From Sitta carolinensis (Eukaryota; Chordata; Aves; Passeriformes; Sittidae), in the NCBI GenBank assembly GCA_032173965.1, contig CM063288.1, positions 13,744,501-13,808,500 on the forward strand: a DNA stretch of 64,000 nucleotides. Reading direction: 5' to 3'. Positions 14,001-26,600 of this stretch are shown here, piece after piece. How positions within the stretch are numbered: position 1 is the first letter of the stretch; each line of letters begins with the position of its first letter. Both the position numbers and the translations under genes were made by a program. The notes under the pieces were generated by a model. That model saw only the letters and a list, made by a program, of their open reading frames with translations, had not been told where the DNA came from and did no database searches.

Positions 14001-14267
14001 TTGGGTATAACTCTTCTAGTGATTTTGGTGGTGGGGAGAATAGCTTTAACAGGAACACAGACAGATGCAGGACATGTTGCACAGATGCAGAGCAGTTAAA
14101 CATCAGGACCTAATCATGCATGCTATTTTGAGTAGTTTGCCACAAAACTCCTAAGACGGTCCAGACCACTGGTTTTAACATAATAAAGCCATCACCACCA
14201 CCATCCCTCACATCAAATGCAGCAGATAGGAATCTTTTCTCAACAGAAGTTCTGAAATTTCTTACGG
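11061..14267. other. Unannotated intronic sequence
   Basis: No gene, RNA or clear repeat recognised. A homeodomain-like TAAT cluster (taattgaaaattaatgatta) lies at about 13608-13627. Confidence 0.6.
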
Positions 14268-14380
14268 ATCACGGAATCACAGAAGCATACAGTGGTTTGG
14301 GTAAGATCATCTAGCTACAACTGTCCTGACATCTTACACTAAACCAAATTGCTCAAAGGCCACACAACTTGTCCTTGACC
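14268..14380 (-). mobile_element. Short CR1 LINE 3' end fragment
   Basis: atcacggaatcacag, then tggtttgggtaagatcatct, a box resembling ctgacatcttacactaaacc, and aaattgctcaaaggccacac match the reversed avian CR1 end (tggtttgggttggaaggga, gatcatctagttccaacc, ctagaccaggttgctcaaag). It is clearly diverged, so it is an old copy. Confidence 0.85.
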
Positions 14381-15339
14381 ATGATGAAAGTTCTAAATGT
14401 AAAAGCTTCGCATGACAACAATTCTCCTGCCTTAGAACAGAAAGCCCCAACTTTACCTGTGCACATTGTGTTTCTTACACAGAAGAAGCAGTAATCAAAA
14501 ACATGCCCATTGGTATTTTCATAGAGAAGCTATCAGGTGTAAATGAAGAACACGCAATAGAGCTGAAGCCAGTGCAGCAACGTCAGGAGTTTTTCCTATT
14601 ATTTCCCTGTCTTTGTTTTGTGCCTTGCTTTGCTCTATTGTTAAATGTTCCAGAGCTCTCTACCATGAGCCCAGAGTAAGGAAATGCTGACCAAAGTCGT
14701 TTACTGCATCCATGTTCACAAACAAGATGTCAGTTGCCATTGGCATGTAAATAAATCACTGTTCTTTCCATCCTATAGCTGTTAAATAAATACTGTGAGC
14801 CAAGTTCACGGCACTGACTTCTTGAAGGTCACTGAGATGATTTCACAGAAATATCCTGTGACAATTTTGCAAAACAGAATGGTCCCAGCCTGAATTCCAT
14901 TACTCTGGTTTTTTCCACTTCCATCCCGATGGTTACTGTGTTTCTGCTGTCACAGGCAGGCTGTTAATTCATCCTGACTCCATAACAGACTCCAGGAAAA
15001 TAGAAACTTTCCACTCTTAGTGTTTAAGGCATATGCATTAAAAATTAATTGTATTCTAGTACAACCTAGAAGTCCTAGTCCACATCAGCTACACACAGGC
15101 TGTGTATGCACATTTACAGCGACTACATGCCACTGACTGCAGCACAGCATGCAGACAGCCAAACAGATAGCTTTAAATGGCAGCTCTCTAAACAAGGCAG
15201 CAGGCACCCTAGCCCAGGCTGAAAAACTTGCAGTGGAGTATGCAAATTAACTACTCTAGCCATATAAATACATCTAATTTATAAATAACACCTGTCTGCA
15301 CATTAAAATAAAAATACCAACACTAGAGAGAAACCAGGT

Positions 15340-15461
15340 GTCTCATTTTTATTCTACCAATTGCAAACTGAGGCAGAGATAAAATGTTTTGCCAAAGGTG
15401 CCACAGGAAGCCTGAGTCAGAGCCATGACGAGTTAGTTGTACCTCAGCCTGTGCTGTAGCC
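15340..15461 (-). mobile_element. MIR-like SINE relic
   Basis: ttgcaaactgaggcagagat, ttttgccaaaggtgccacag, gcctgagtcagagcc and cagcctgtgctgtag line up in order with the reversed MIR pattern (aactgaggcacagagaggtt, cttgcccaaggtcacacagc, ggcagagccgggattcg, actccaaagcctgtgct). Birds keep a low number of very old MIR copies. Identity is modest, so the call is tentative. Confidence 0.5.
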
Positions 15462-16222
15462 ACAGGTTCCTCCTTGTTTTGAGCACAGTGTAGATTCGTG
15501 GTATATGCTGACATAACTACTTTGACCCAGTAGATGCCATCCTCAATTTTCACGTGTTAAAAGGACAGAGTCAGTCAGACTGTGAGTGTTAAGGGGATGA
15601 TGAGCAACAAAAATTGAAAGCCCTTCTTTCAATCTCACCCACTAACGGTAGACATTTTAGAAAAGGGAGTCAGCAGCAAGTTTTGCACTTAAAAGAAATA
15701 ACATCAACAGCAGTGGATAGGGGTTTGGGAAGTGGATTTAATAGGTGTGCCTAGATTTGGCTAAGAATGAAAAGAGCATTTTCTTTCCACTGGTCGCTGG
15801 CTAGTAAAAGCAAAGGGGTGGAATACATCCAACTTGCAAAACTTGAATACAGTTACTGCTATCTGCAAATGGGTGCCCCTCCCCGCTCATGTGAGCTACA
15901 CAGGCAAAAGAGAATGACACATGTGCTGTTTCCTTTTCCAGTTGTAAAGGGGTCAGGAGCCAGGCAAGGAGAGCCCGAACAAGAGGAGCATTTTCCGGGG
16001 TTCTTCCAGCTGTTCTGTTCAATCCCGCCGTCAGTTCTGAGCAGGGAAGAAAGACTGTCAACACAAATAAGGCATTTTTCAAAGGCGTAAATTATGAGTT
16101 CCCAAAACAATGCGACATCTCAACCACGTGAGTACCCTTACCCCCCTCCCCCCTTACAATAAGAGTGGATTTATCAGTCCGTCGCTTAAGGAAAAGATTG
16201 TCTAATGCATTTCGTATGGGGG

Positions 16223-16249
16223 AAAAAAAAAAAAAAAAAAAAAAAAAAA
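16223..16249. repeat. Homopolymer A27
   Basis: Twenty-seven consecutive A after a GGGGG run, inside the CpG-enriched patch. No upstream AATAAA in the usual place was seen, so a processed retrocopy is not supported. Confidence 0.95.
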
Positions 16250-16320
16250 GGAATGCCTGAGACTAATTCTGAAGAAAAAAAGTTATGAAGAAGCTGTTTT
16301 CTTTCTTAATTCTTTGTGTT

Positions 16321-16342
16321 TGTGTGTGTGTGTGAGAGAGAG
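16321..16342. repeat. (TG)n(AG)n microsatellite
   Basis: About seven TG units followed by four AG units. Confidence 0.9.
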
Positions 16343-17885
16343 GGAAGAACTGAAACAGGCTCTGCAAACTCTGGCTCTGAATAGGACCAGGCAAAGTTAG
16401 TAACGTTTCCGCCTAAACCCCAGCTTAGAGAAGTTCCATTTGAATGTTTTTCCCTCCCCCCGCCTTCAGGAATGAAGTTATAGAGCATTTTGAAAGCGTA
16501 CTGACGCTTTTCTAAGATAGTAATGGTGCTGCCCAGCTTGCATTTAGAGTCTCAAGCTGTCTGTGTGTAACATGAGACTCAAGCCACGAACTGACAGTCT
16601 ATATTTAAAGCCACAATGTGTTTCTGCTCCTGGAAATTTAGAAACATGTGCTTAAGGACAAGGAAAATGGTTTTTCAGCAAGAGAGGGTACAGGAGGGCA
16701 AGTCCTCTGTTTGTGTAACTCTGCATATTTCAGTAAGTGTTAAAAGAGAGAATTTGGCCCCAACACTCACATGAGCACAGAGGCTCAGCTGCAGTATGCT
16801 AGTGCTCATTTTGAGACAGTATTAAAAAGAAAGGTGAAGTAAAGGGAGTGGATTATGACTTGATAATCTTCGAAAAACTCTTGAGTTTTTGGTGCTGCAA
16901 TATATCTTTTCTTTTCCTTATGACTTTACTGTGATCTTTCTTGTTTTAATTCAAGAAAGTACATTTGTTTTATTTTTAATGAATAAACTGCCAATAGCAG
17001 AATTGTTTATCATACCATAGTATCAGTAATGAAGACAGAAAGTACAGACAGCACTGCTGGGAGCAGCCTGCAGTTTAGGGTTTGATCCAGACACTGCTGT
17101 AAGGATATTTGTTCTGTATGGCTGTAGACACTGACAATGTTTCCCAGGCTTTGAATGAGGCAGGCTGATCCAGCAGAAAAGACACAGCAAGCAGAATCTC
17201 TGGAATCCCAACCAGCAATTTCTAGTAACCCTTTAGTCCTTTTTGCAGATTCTAACCAACAAGAAAGTTTAGATGTTACCTTTATATTTTATTCTACTTC
17301 ATTCTGCCGTTAGAATATTATAGCTTGTTTTCTATTGCAGCATGTTTTCTGTTATAGCCAGGAAAGGTACAGGCAGGCTAATTTAGCATTCTGAGGGGTT
17401 GGGTTTGGAAAAGCTTGTGTAAATTACCATTATTGTGCTCTCCAAGCATGTCCAGCAGGGTGGTCATGACTCACTGAGGTTCTCCTTGTGTGTTGTGAAA
17501 TATCAACAAGGGTTCAGACCCAGTCTTGTATATTTAGTGACAGGCTTGGCCAAGTGACACATCCAGAATGAGCACTACAGTCCTGAATACATTACAAACA
17601 ACTTCTCTGGCAGACCCAGGTTGTCAGACCCCACAGAAGGCCCTAGGGGGAAACTTGATGAGGAGTTAGTGCCCCATGGGGCCTTTTGTCTCCTGATAAT
17701 GAAAAAAGACAGATGCATCAGGTTCTCTTGGGTTTTTTTCCAATATGTGGACAGGAATTCTCAACTTGAACTATTTTAAGATCATATGATTCTCTCCATG
17801 AAAATAAATTGCTTGCAGTCCAGCTAGAATTATTCTGGCTGAAAAAATGGTCACAATATATTGTCTTTGGTTGGAGTATTTTTAG

Positions 17886-17920
17886 TTGTTTTTTGTTGTT
17901 GTTTTTTTTGGGGGGGTTTT
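17886..17920. repeat. T/G low-complexity tract
   Basis: gtt and t-rich units run into GGGGGGG and TTTT. Confidence 0.85.
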
Positions 17921-18567
17921 AATTGGATCAAATTTATAGATCAGAAACAAAAGTTAGAGGGAAGTCTAATAATAACATATTCCTGTATAATTCAAGTTTG
18001 GCGCATTGATAATGATTGAGGTTTTGAGGGAAGGTCTTTGTGAAAAGGGTTTTATTTTCTAGTAAAATTCCTGCTATTTTTGCAAGAAACAAGACAAGAA
18101 ACAATTGAAAGTTCAGCCTATTGACAGGCACTGTGCAGCATGGACAGCAGATGTTTGCCAGAGAGGCAGAATAATTGGGAAAATAAATTTGCTTCATAGC
18201 CACAGTGAAAATCTTTGAGATGGGTGTGAAAATGTACAAAAACATCATCAAAAACTTTTGACTATACTGAACATATTAATTCTTTGCTGAATACCTGCAG
18301 GTGAGACACAAAGCAGCTGCCAACTGATGTAAACTGAACAGTGTTAAGTTACCTAATTGCTCATGTACTTTGCTTATCTCCTTGTATTCACCCACGGCTG
18401 ATAAGGAATTTTTATTCATTCTATAAATGCAGTAGGATCCTGTCAATCCAGGGGGGAGCATGCACTGTTTCAGATTTTAAATATTCAGCTCTGTGAACAC
18501 TGTAGAGGTATTCAGCCTCTGTATGGGGATGCCCCACCATCTCACCTTGGGCACTTCCCATCCCCAG

Positions 18568-18592
18568 CTCAGATATCCACCAGATATCTGAG
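18568..18592. repeat. Perfect 10-bp inverted repeat with 5-nt spacer
   Basis: ctcagatatc, spacer cacca, gatatctgag. Arms are exact. Confidence 0.9.
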
Positions 18593-21500
18593 TGGGCTCT
18601 CTGTACACATAACAGAGGTGAGGGAGACTGTAATTCTAATGCAGTAACTAATGGATCTCTGTGATGCTCAGATGTACAAGGAGTAGCTGCCTGACTTGAA
18701 ACCTGAGGAACTCCACAGGTTTGACAATCTCAGTTCAGCTAGCAGCTTTTGCCCTCTTCCTTTTAGACTGCAGTGACCCTATTTTGAGGCAGTGGGACAG
18801 CTCAAATGAGGTGAAGGATTAGGACAATAAACATCACCAAGTCAAAGGTCCAGCCTGGGGAGGCAGTGATCCATGCAAAGCCATCTTTATGTGTCAAAGG
18901 TGTTCACCCCTTTGGAGAAGGTGCTCTGCAATTCGCAGGATTTCACCTGGCAGGCTGGGAATGTTTATCAAAGGAGTTAGTTGTTAAGGAGAGCAGTTTG
19001 TGGAGGCTTCTCTTCCTCAACATCCATCAACAGATAAGGTCCTCTTCCTGGGGGGATAGGGAAGCAGTGTGATGTGTGCAAGGCAGAAGAATTGGCCCAA
19101 AAGGAAACCAACAAACAAGGCTGGTCCTCAAGTCATCCTCCAGAGCTGCAGAGGGAGGAAGAGGGTGAAGCAAAGCCAGTTTTCTTGAGCTGTATGCACT
19201 CCCTCTGCATTGCCAGCTGTCCTCCAGCAGTAACCCAGGCACTGCCCTGCTTCGGGGAGCAGAGTTTGGTGCTGCCTCTGTTTTATGAGAAGGAGGTCTT
19301 GGCTCCATTATCCCAAGCTTCTCCACCTGTCCCAATGACAGGTAGAGCCTTTGGCAAAGTGAGTTAGGCATGCGTGGACTGCCCCCTAAGAGAGGCTGAG
19401 ACCTTGCAAAGGTGGCCTCTGATAAAGGCAGAGTGATTTCTGGCTGTCAATGGGGAGTGTGGTTCTGAGAACAGCCTTGACATATCTTTAACTCATAATT
19501 AGATATATTTTGGGGCTGCAAACTGGTTCTTTTGTATGTTCCTGGAGCAATACCGCTTGCCTTTCACACAGGGCCTGTGAAAAGCCTTTACGTTTTTAAT
19601 GGTGTTATTCACACCTTGGCAATATATGCGATTTCATTGCTCTTAATCAACAGAAGTGCTTGCCTGTGACAGTAAGTGATAAACAAAAACAGAGGCTATT
19701 GATTATGAAAATCTGGTCTTCACTGGTAAACCTGTGAGCATTTATACACAAGAAAATTTACAGATTATAATAACCTCTCATTTTTAGCACAGAAATCTCA
19801 AAACTTATCCTACAAGCATTTATGTAAATTGAATGTCTCTGCTTGTGTGTTTGTTTCCCACCACTGTGCATATGAATTGGAAAATTTAGCTTTATACCCC
19901 AGGGCTCTCCTGACACTCTCATTGTCTGACATATTTATGTGAAATCTGGGAATTGAAAGGCTTAGAATGCACCTGAAATTTCAGTAATTAACAGCAGAAA
20001 TGTTGGCAAACCGCTGAGCTGGAGAGAACAGGGAGGATGTTGACCCAAATAGGAGTCTACTGTTTTAAAATACACAATTTTCAGCATTGCTGGGCATAAT
20101 TTTTTTAAAAAATACACAGGAGATGTTAAAGACTCAGGTTATGGCTAGTTGTGTGCTTAAACCTGTTAATATTACAGAATTATGCAGTGTCTGCATCTCA
20201 TTGCTGATACTACTGCACCTTTCTTTCTAGGCTCTTGTGTAATATACCCTGTATCCATTGCTGTTCAAATGACTGAGTCCAATCAGCAAAGTCTTTTGTA
20301 AAACGGGCTTTCAGGACTGCATTCTCTAATGAAAGTCTGTTTGTGTGTGTGCTCTGTGCAGCGCCTGTCTCTATTGTTGGGGAGGGATTAGTATTCCTCC
20401 AGCATAGAGAAATTCAAGCCAACAGAGGGATCTGATTGTGTTAGGTGCTGTACAGTCACCTCTTCTTCAAAAGGCTGGTAAAGAGGAGAGATTACAGGTG
20501 GGAGAGAGATGACTGCTCTCCATAGACACTGCTGGTCAGGCAGCTTTTAGCTGGGAAAATCTGGGGAGGTAGGAGTTGGTTTGATTCCAGTAGATTCACT
20601 GTGGCAACAGCTCTTTGCTTCCCATTCCCTAATTTTGTAACACATGCTCAGGAAAAAAACGTAGCTCAGAAGTTATTTAGCAACTGACCTGCTTGTTTCC
20701 CACAGAAAACTTTTGAAAACAGCATTTGGCATAAGTAGGAACCTCATTTACAATTTTTTGCCTCACATACAGGTTATGATAGAGAATGTGTGAAGAACCC
20801 AGGTGCCATAGTGGCAAGAATTTAGGTACACCTTAGGAGGGCAAGTATTAGGGCAGCAGACAATTGTGTTTTACTTACTTGATTTTCTAAGTCAGATGAG
20901 TTTGATAGCATTACCCCAGTAATAAGAAGATGAAAAATTCACCAGCTGCTATGCATTCAGAAAAACTACTTGGAGAATGGAGAAAAGTATCACTTGGAGA
21001 AATCAGGCTTTGCTTGCCAGCAATTTATGAACACAAATGGAAAAAGGGCCTCTTTTCTCTGGATGATTTATTTGTAACTGATAACTCGACTGCATCAAGT
21101 GCCAACACTACAATGCTATAACAACAGACATACAGCTCATAATCTGAGGCTGAAATAAGACCTGGACGCCTCTGTCTCTCAAAGAGTCAGCACAATCTTA
21201 TTCACACCAGATTCCTGTCTCTGCTATGTTAGCATGGAAATCAAATGCACTGCCTGTGCTATACTGCTTCCTTATTGCAAATGTACCTTGCACATGTTTT
21301 TCACCAATGAGACAGCTGGCTAAGTGATTTTCCTCTTAATTAATCATCTCATATGCAAAGGAGGCCAGTTTCTCATATCTTCTTCTCTTCTGACATATGT
21401 TTCACCACAGGGTTCTTCCTGATGAAGCAGAAAACTTCACTTAAAATCTCAATGGGTTAAACTAATTCTGCTGCATTGGAGTTTTAAAGTGATTTTTCTT

Positions 21501-21880
21501 TCCTTTCCTCTGCCTCTCTTTTTCATCTTAAGGGGGAAAAATATTCAGTTATTTCATGAGGGTCTCTACCTCTTTTTTCTCCAGATAAGCCCTGAAACAG
21601 AGTTAAGCTTTTTATCAGTAAGTTGCAGGGGGCTTTTGAACACACCCTGAGACAGTTCTTTGTTATTGTGAGCGATAAATGCCTATTTTACTGAGCACTA
21701 CATGTTTAAAATGTCTAGTTTTATGAGGCAGTCCACACCACACAGGACATGCATGACAAGGTCACGGCTGTGCAGAATCAGACATCAAATCTTTACAGAT
21801 GTATTTAGAGTTAGGTGTTTAGAGTTGTGAGCAGAGACTCTTTTAGTAACACCAAACCTAGAAAACAGGTTTGAATTCTG

Positions 21881-21924
21881 TCTATATACACATATATACA
21901 CACCCAGAGTGTATGTATATACAT
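21881..21924. repeat. TA/CA-rich imperfect microsatellite
   Basis: tctatatacacatatataca then cacccagagtgtatgtatat; imperfect TATA and CACA units that are partly self-complementary. Confidence 0.7.
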
Positions 21925-23526
21925 TAGACCCTATATCTGTATGCATATGTATACAAAGACATATGTATTTATACCCACCACCCTTTCCACTACTTATTTG
22001 GCTTTATTTGTCCTTCTAGCTCATCTGTGCTGGAAGAACTTGGTACTTGCGTCCTTAGGACAGTTTTCTAGAAACACTGATCATATTAGTATATTCATAC
22101 CAAAAGGGATGAAAAAGCAGGTCTTCATGGTTGACTTTAGATAAACCAAATAATCCTTAGGTGAGACAAATAGACCACAAATCACTTAAACACAAGTGAT
22201 TAAAGAGTTACATGTATGAATGAGGAGAGGGAAAAATATTTCTAATGGATTGGGAAGAGTTACCATAAAAATGTGGTCATCCAAGAGTTCAGGAAACTTG
22301 TGTACATTTTCAAAAATTCTGATGTTTAAAATGACATGCTGGATTTTTATATTTTATTTCTATTTTCTAGAATATATTTTTGAATTCTGCTTTCAAGATT
22401 TTCTTAGCATTTATTAGAGTTAAAAGTTTACCAATTTATTATGAAACAGTCTAGTCTTTTATTTCCTGAAAATTTATCACCAGCACTTCTGAGCTAGCTG
22501 AGGTTGCTCTTCTATCAATGGTTCAAGTGTAACTAGCACAGTCCCAGTCCCATCTAATGAAGCAAGCAGGAAATTAAACCTTGATGCATCTGTGGCCTCT
22601 CCCACACCTGTTCTCTCATGTTGTCTAGCTCAGATACCCTCTGCACCTCCTAATCCTACCTGTCTGTCCCTTTCTGAGCCCACCAGAAAATGGTCATACC
22701 CGAGCACACGAGAGACGCACAGGTCCCAGCTGTTAAATGCCATTTCCCCCTTCTCTCAAGGACCTTCCACAGTGCTGCCAGTGGGAAGGAAGCAAAGAAC
22801 AGTACAGGAAGACATAGATCTTTCCTTGTCACCATGTGGGTTGAGGCTTTGTTTCCTTTGGGAGCTTCCCTCTCTTCCACTCTCCCACTTCTCTATTGAT
22901 TTCTCTTTGCTCTCTCATCTTCACAGCTTGCTATGAAACAACACCTCCCCTCTCCAGATCTCTTCTGTCATCACATAGCAATTTTTATTTACAACTGGGA
23001 CATACATTTTACATTCTGAACTGCATGATTGGGAGAGATGATTATTATCTGTCTCTCTTGAATTTTCATAATTACGTCAATAGCATTTGATTTTTGGACT
23101 CTATCGCATAAAAATCCAGTTTTCCTCACACTGAACTCAGGGCCGTTTTTTTTAGTTTAAAGAAGCTATGCTACCAGTTACTAATGGCAATTAAGCCCTT
23201 GGTGGAAAGAGGGCCTATACACAGAATTAGGTTTTATCTCTATCTACAGAAAACCCTTCATAAAGTGTTGAGTACACCAGGAAACAAATCTGCAGTTGGG
23301 AACCAAGTTCCAGGCTTCCTCTTTGCTTTGGGAAGGGAGGGTTTTTTCACTCTTTTGCAAAACCACTCAGTGTACTCTGAACACTCTTGTCACTTCCCCT
23401 ATTCCTCAACCTCTCCCTGGTCCAGTCATGAAGCAGAGCAAAGTGAACAACTGCTAACATCACCAAAGCCAAGAAGAACACCAGCAGGCCAGGAGAAAGA
23501 GGCCAGGAGGCCAGGTTGGCTGTGAC

Positions 23527-23635
23527 TTTGAGCAGCGTGGTCTAGTGGAAGATATCGCTGACTGTGGAGGTGTGGTTGGAAACAGGTGGCCTTTAAGGCC
23601 CCTTCCACCCAACCCTTTCCATGATTATATGATTC
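23527..23635 (+). mobile_element. CR1 LINE 3' end fragment, sense orientation
   Basis: gcagcgtggtctagtggaag, gtggaggtgtggttggaaac, tggcctttaaggccccttcc, and acccaaccctttccatgatt then atatgattc match the sense avian CR1 terminus, which ends in (ATGATTCT)n. It is the only CR1 piece in this window in the host gene's direction. Short and moderately diverged. Confidence 0.9.
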
Positions 23636-26600
23636 AAAGAGTGCTTGGTAGGTCTTTCTCCTGAAGGCTGTGTCCACCTAATGTGAAGAAACTAATTCTT
23701 TGGAAACCTTGCTGATTGCCTTTGGCACTTTACCATCTGCCCCCAGGAGCTGTCTCCTCGTCATACCAAGCAATTGCTCAAGCAATAGGTAGTGACTGGG
23801 CCCATGAACATCCTTAAAAAAGTGAAAAATATCTTTCTGCCTTAACTTTTCTATAACTGAATGGATCTGATTCCTCAAAGCACCTCTTCCCAAGTTAACC
23901 ATCCCACACCCTGACCCAAGAACCCAGATCTGATTTGTACTTGCTGTACAGGGGACAATTTGAAATTACTAAAAATCCAAGCCACTATCACAAGGGTAAT
24001 GACACATGACGACTTTGCATGGTGAGAGATGGAAAAGATGGTGCTGTACAGCCCCCAAAAGAAACACTTTTTTTCATACCCTTGGTTATCTGAGTCTTCT
24101 TGGTTAACAGTCTTTCCTCTGTTTTCACCTCTCCTTCCTATTCATGACTAATAGCAAGATTTCCGCTCACATCCTTCCCACTTCCTCTGACAAAATACAG
24201 TCTTCATTGCAAAAGTGTATCCTTTTTACTTTGTTCAGTCTGTAAATTTCTCAGGACATAATGATCTCTCCCTCCATCTCCTTTCTAAACAAGAATTAAC
24301 CAAATAATTATTTGACACTTAGGTGCTTATGTGGCACTGACCACATCTGTCTTCCCAAGTTACCTCATCAAGTTGCTGATTCTGGATAGAGATTTCAGCC
24401 TCCTGAAGCATGAAGATAAAATGCAAAAAACAGCCCTAGGAATGACATCAACTGGTAACACATATCAAGCTTGAAGGACTTCAGGGGTTTCTCCTTGAAA
24501 ATGTTTTTCCCCTAAACACATTTATTTGTATTCTCTGAGATAGTCTCTAGACTGTGGAGATCAAAGAGAGCTGGAAATCCAGCAGGGTTTTTAAGTGCAT
24601 TAAAGGTACTGTGTTTCAAAGCCACATGCCTGAACACTTAAGCACCATGGAAGAAATGAAGTAGCAGGTGGTAATACTTGTAAACATGATTGTTCTAATC
24701 TTAATACTTTTCAATTTGTCAAAGCCTAACTGTGTGACAAAGAGCCAAAATTAAGAATGCTCTGTGCACGTGCAGACACACACAAGAGATAAAACCCAAG
24801 GACACCAGCCAGCTTTGGGTTTTCCATTTCAGCCACATTTCTGATCTTGTAAGTCATTTACAGTAACAAGGATGTGTATTTACCGGACTTCTGTGGAACC
24901 TGGCAAATCTAATCATGGAGTGCTTCTTGGGAGATTTGAGTACAGGAATGTAATTCCCTGCTGCACTTCTTTTTTACCAAGATAAAGAATATAAAATGCC
25001 ATCCACCATAGAACAATGGCATATTGTAAATGTCTGTATATTGTAAATATATAGATAGAGATACAGTCTATAATGTTCCTCACTTAGCAACTGAGACATT
25101 ATAGAAATATTTTCAGGTGCTTTCACAGAGTCAAAGCAAGACAAAATGAGACTACTTTTGTTACTCCTAAGGAAATGAGAAAATATTAACAAGTGGTGTC
25201 CCATTCCTTCCATAAGTTTTGTTACATGTTTTCAGTACAGCTCTAGCTGTAAGTAGAAAACGTCATCACCTGAGATCACCTGAGGTCCTGGCATGTAAAT
25301 AGACAACTATTTCTGTGTCCTTCCCATTTCTGCAGTTTCTCAGGAAATATCTTACTTGTTGCAAGCTGCCATTGCAGTGCTGAAATCAGTGTTGTTGAGA
25401 TACTTGTACCCTGGAACTTGAGATTGCTCATATTGATTTTATTGGACATTGTATCAGAATTTGCTGATTTCAGACCTTATGTTTTTAATACTACTCTGCT
25501 TCAATTGCATTGGTTTAGTTCACAGCAGCCTCATCTACTATCACCACAGATTTTAATGAAGGCAAAGTGATTTATCAATGGTAACTAAAGCTCTTGTAGG
25601 AAACACTATTGAAGACTGGGGGTAGTGGGGAGCAAATAAACTGGTCCTGTTGCTCACAAAGAAAACTTCCTGCTGATTCAAGGTTCTTGCACATTAAGAA
25701 AAGATGTCTGTGGCTTCTGAGCTCATTCCCCCTGTGGATTAACGCTCCATAAGGGACTCTTTGTACCAAGGAGGAATAAATCACCCCTCCTGATTTTGGC
25801 AGGCAGGAATGTAACCGGGGAGATAAATTCTTTTACATTTCTCTGAACTTTGCTGTTGCTCCTGGGTAAAAGATTTTCCTTTCTGGAATCCATTAAATTC
25901 TGTGAATCTCAGGCAAAGACTCTTCTTCCTCCTCCCACGTTCTGTGTGAGATGCTTAATCTCTGCGTCATGGGGACATAACCATTTGTGAGCTAGAAAGA
26001 GAGCATGAGCTGAGCCCTTCTGATCTCGAGGTACCTCCTCTGGCTTCCTTTGCTTGCAATGAATGAAACAGTTTATTTTGACAGCCTCTGACTTGTGTCA
26101 GAAGGTTCATGTCTGACTGGAGCAACAATGGGTTGGTAGAGAGGTATGAAACTTTTTTAAATGTGGCATTGCTAAATAAAAAAAGATAAGTTTTAAACAC
26201 AGGGGAGAAAGCGAGATGAGGTACAGCTGCATGACGCTGTTTTTAGAAAGAAATGCAGCCTGGACTTTTCATCCCTATTTCTTTCCACAAATTGCATTTC
26301 CTTTAAGGAAAAGGTCATGACTTCTTTCCCAGGCTGCTACAAGCCTTCCCCAGACAGGAAGCATATCCTGTGTCCTGTTTTCTCCAGGCTCCAGTAGCAG
26401 GGCAGACATGTGCATAACTTCCATGCTGCTGCTCCCACTGTTCTGTTTTTAAGTGACCTGAGTACCAAATCTCTGGGTGAGTTTCCCCACCTCTCAATCG
26501 TGGTGCAGCCCCAGGGCCTTGCAGAGCTGGCAGCTGCTGAAGATGGCCAGAGGGAGAAATTCAAGGTACTCCCTTTGGAGCTCAGGATGGCTATTTTTGC

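Larger units (their letters stand above)
15880..16510. promoter_or_regulatory. CpG-enriched intronic patch with an E-box
   Basis: I count about 16 CpG dinucleotides in some 630 bases (for example tcccgccgtc near 16022, tccgtcgc near 16178, agcgtactgacgc near 16494), while neighbouring intron shows only a few per kilobase. A CACGTG E-box lies near 16125. It is below a textbook CpG island. It could be an internal promoter or enhancer, or an unmethylated or young insertion. Function is inference only. Confidence 0.3.
14381..23526. other. Intronic sequence without further recognisable genes
   Basis: Apart from the MIR-like relic, CpG patch, simple repeats and hairpin listed separately, nothing recognised. 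Open frames near 15801-16110 and 19027-19371 overlap on opposite strands and have no domain or splice support. Confidence 0.6.

Noticed and set aside
16223..16249. A27 as a retrocopy tail
   Set aside because: No mRNA-like sequence upstream and no target-site duplication seen.
19027..19371. Paired open frames of about 100 codons on both strands
   Set aside because: Same reasoning: overlapping frames in GC-rich sequence with no family resemblance.
22592..22936. 114-codon open frame rich in Ser and Pro
   Set aside because: Low-complexity C/T-rich stretch, no splice context and no recognised domain.
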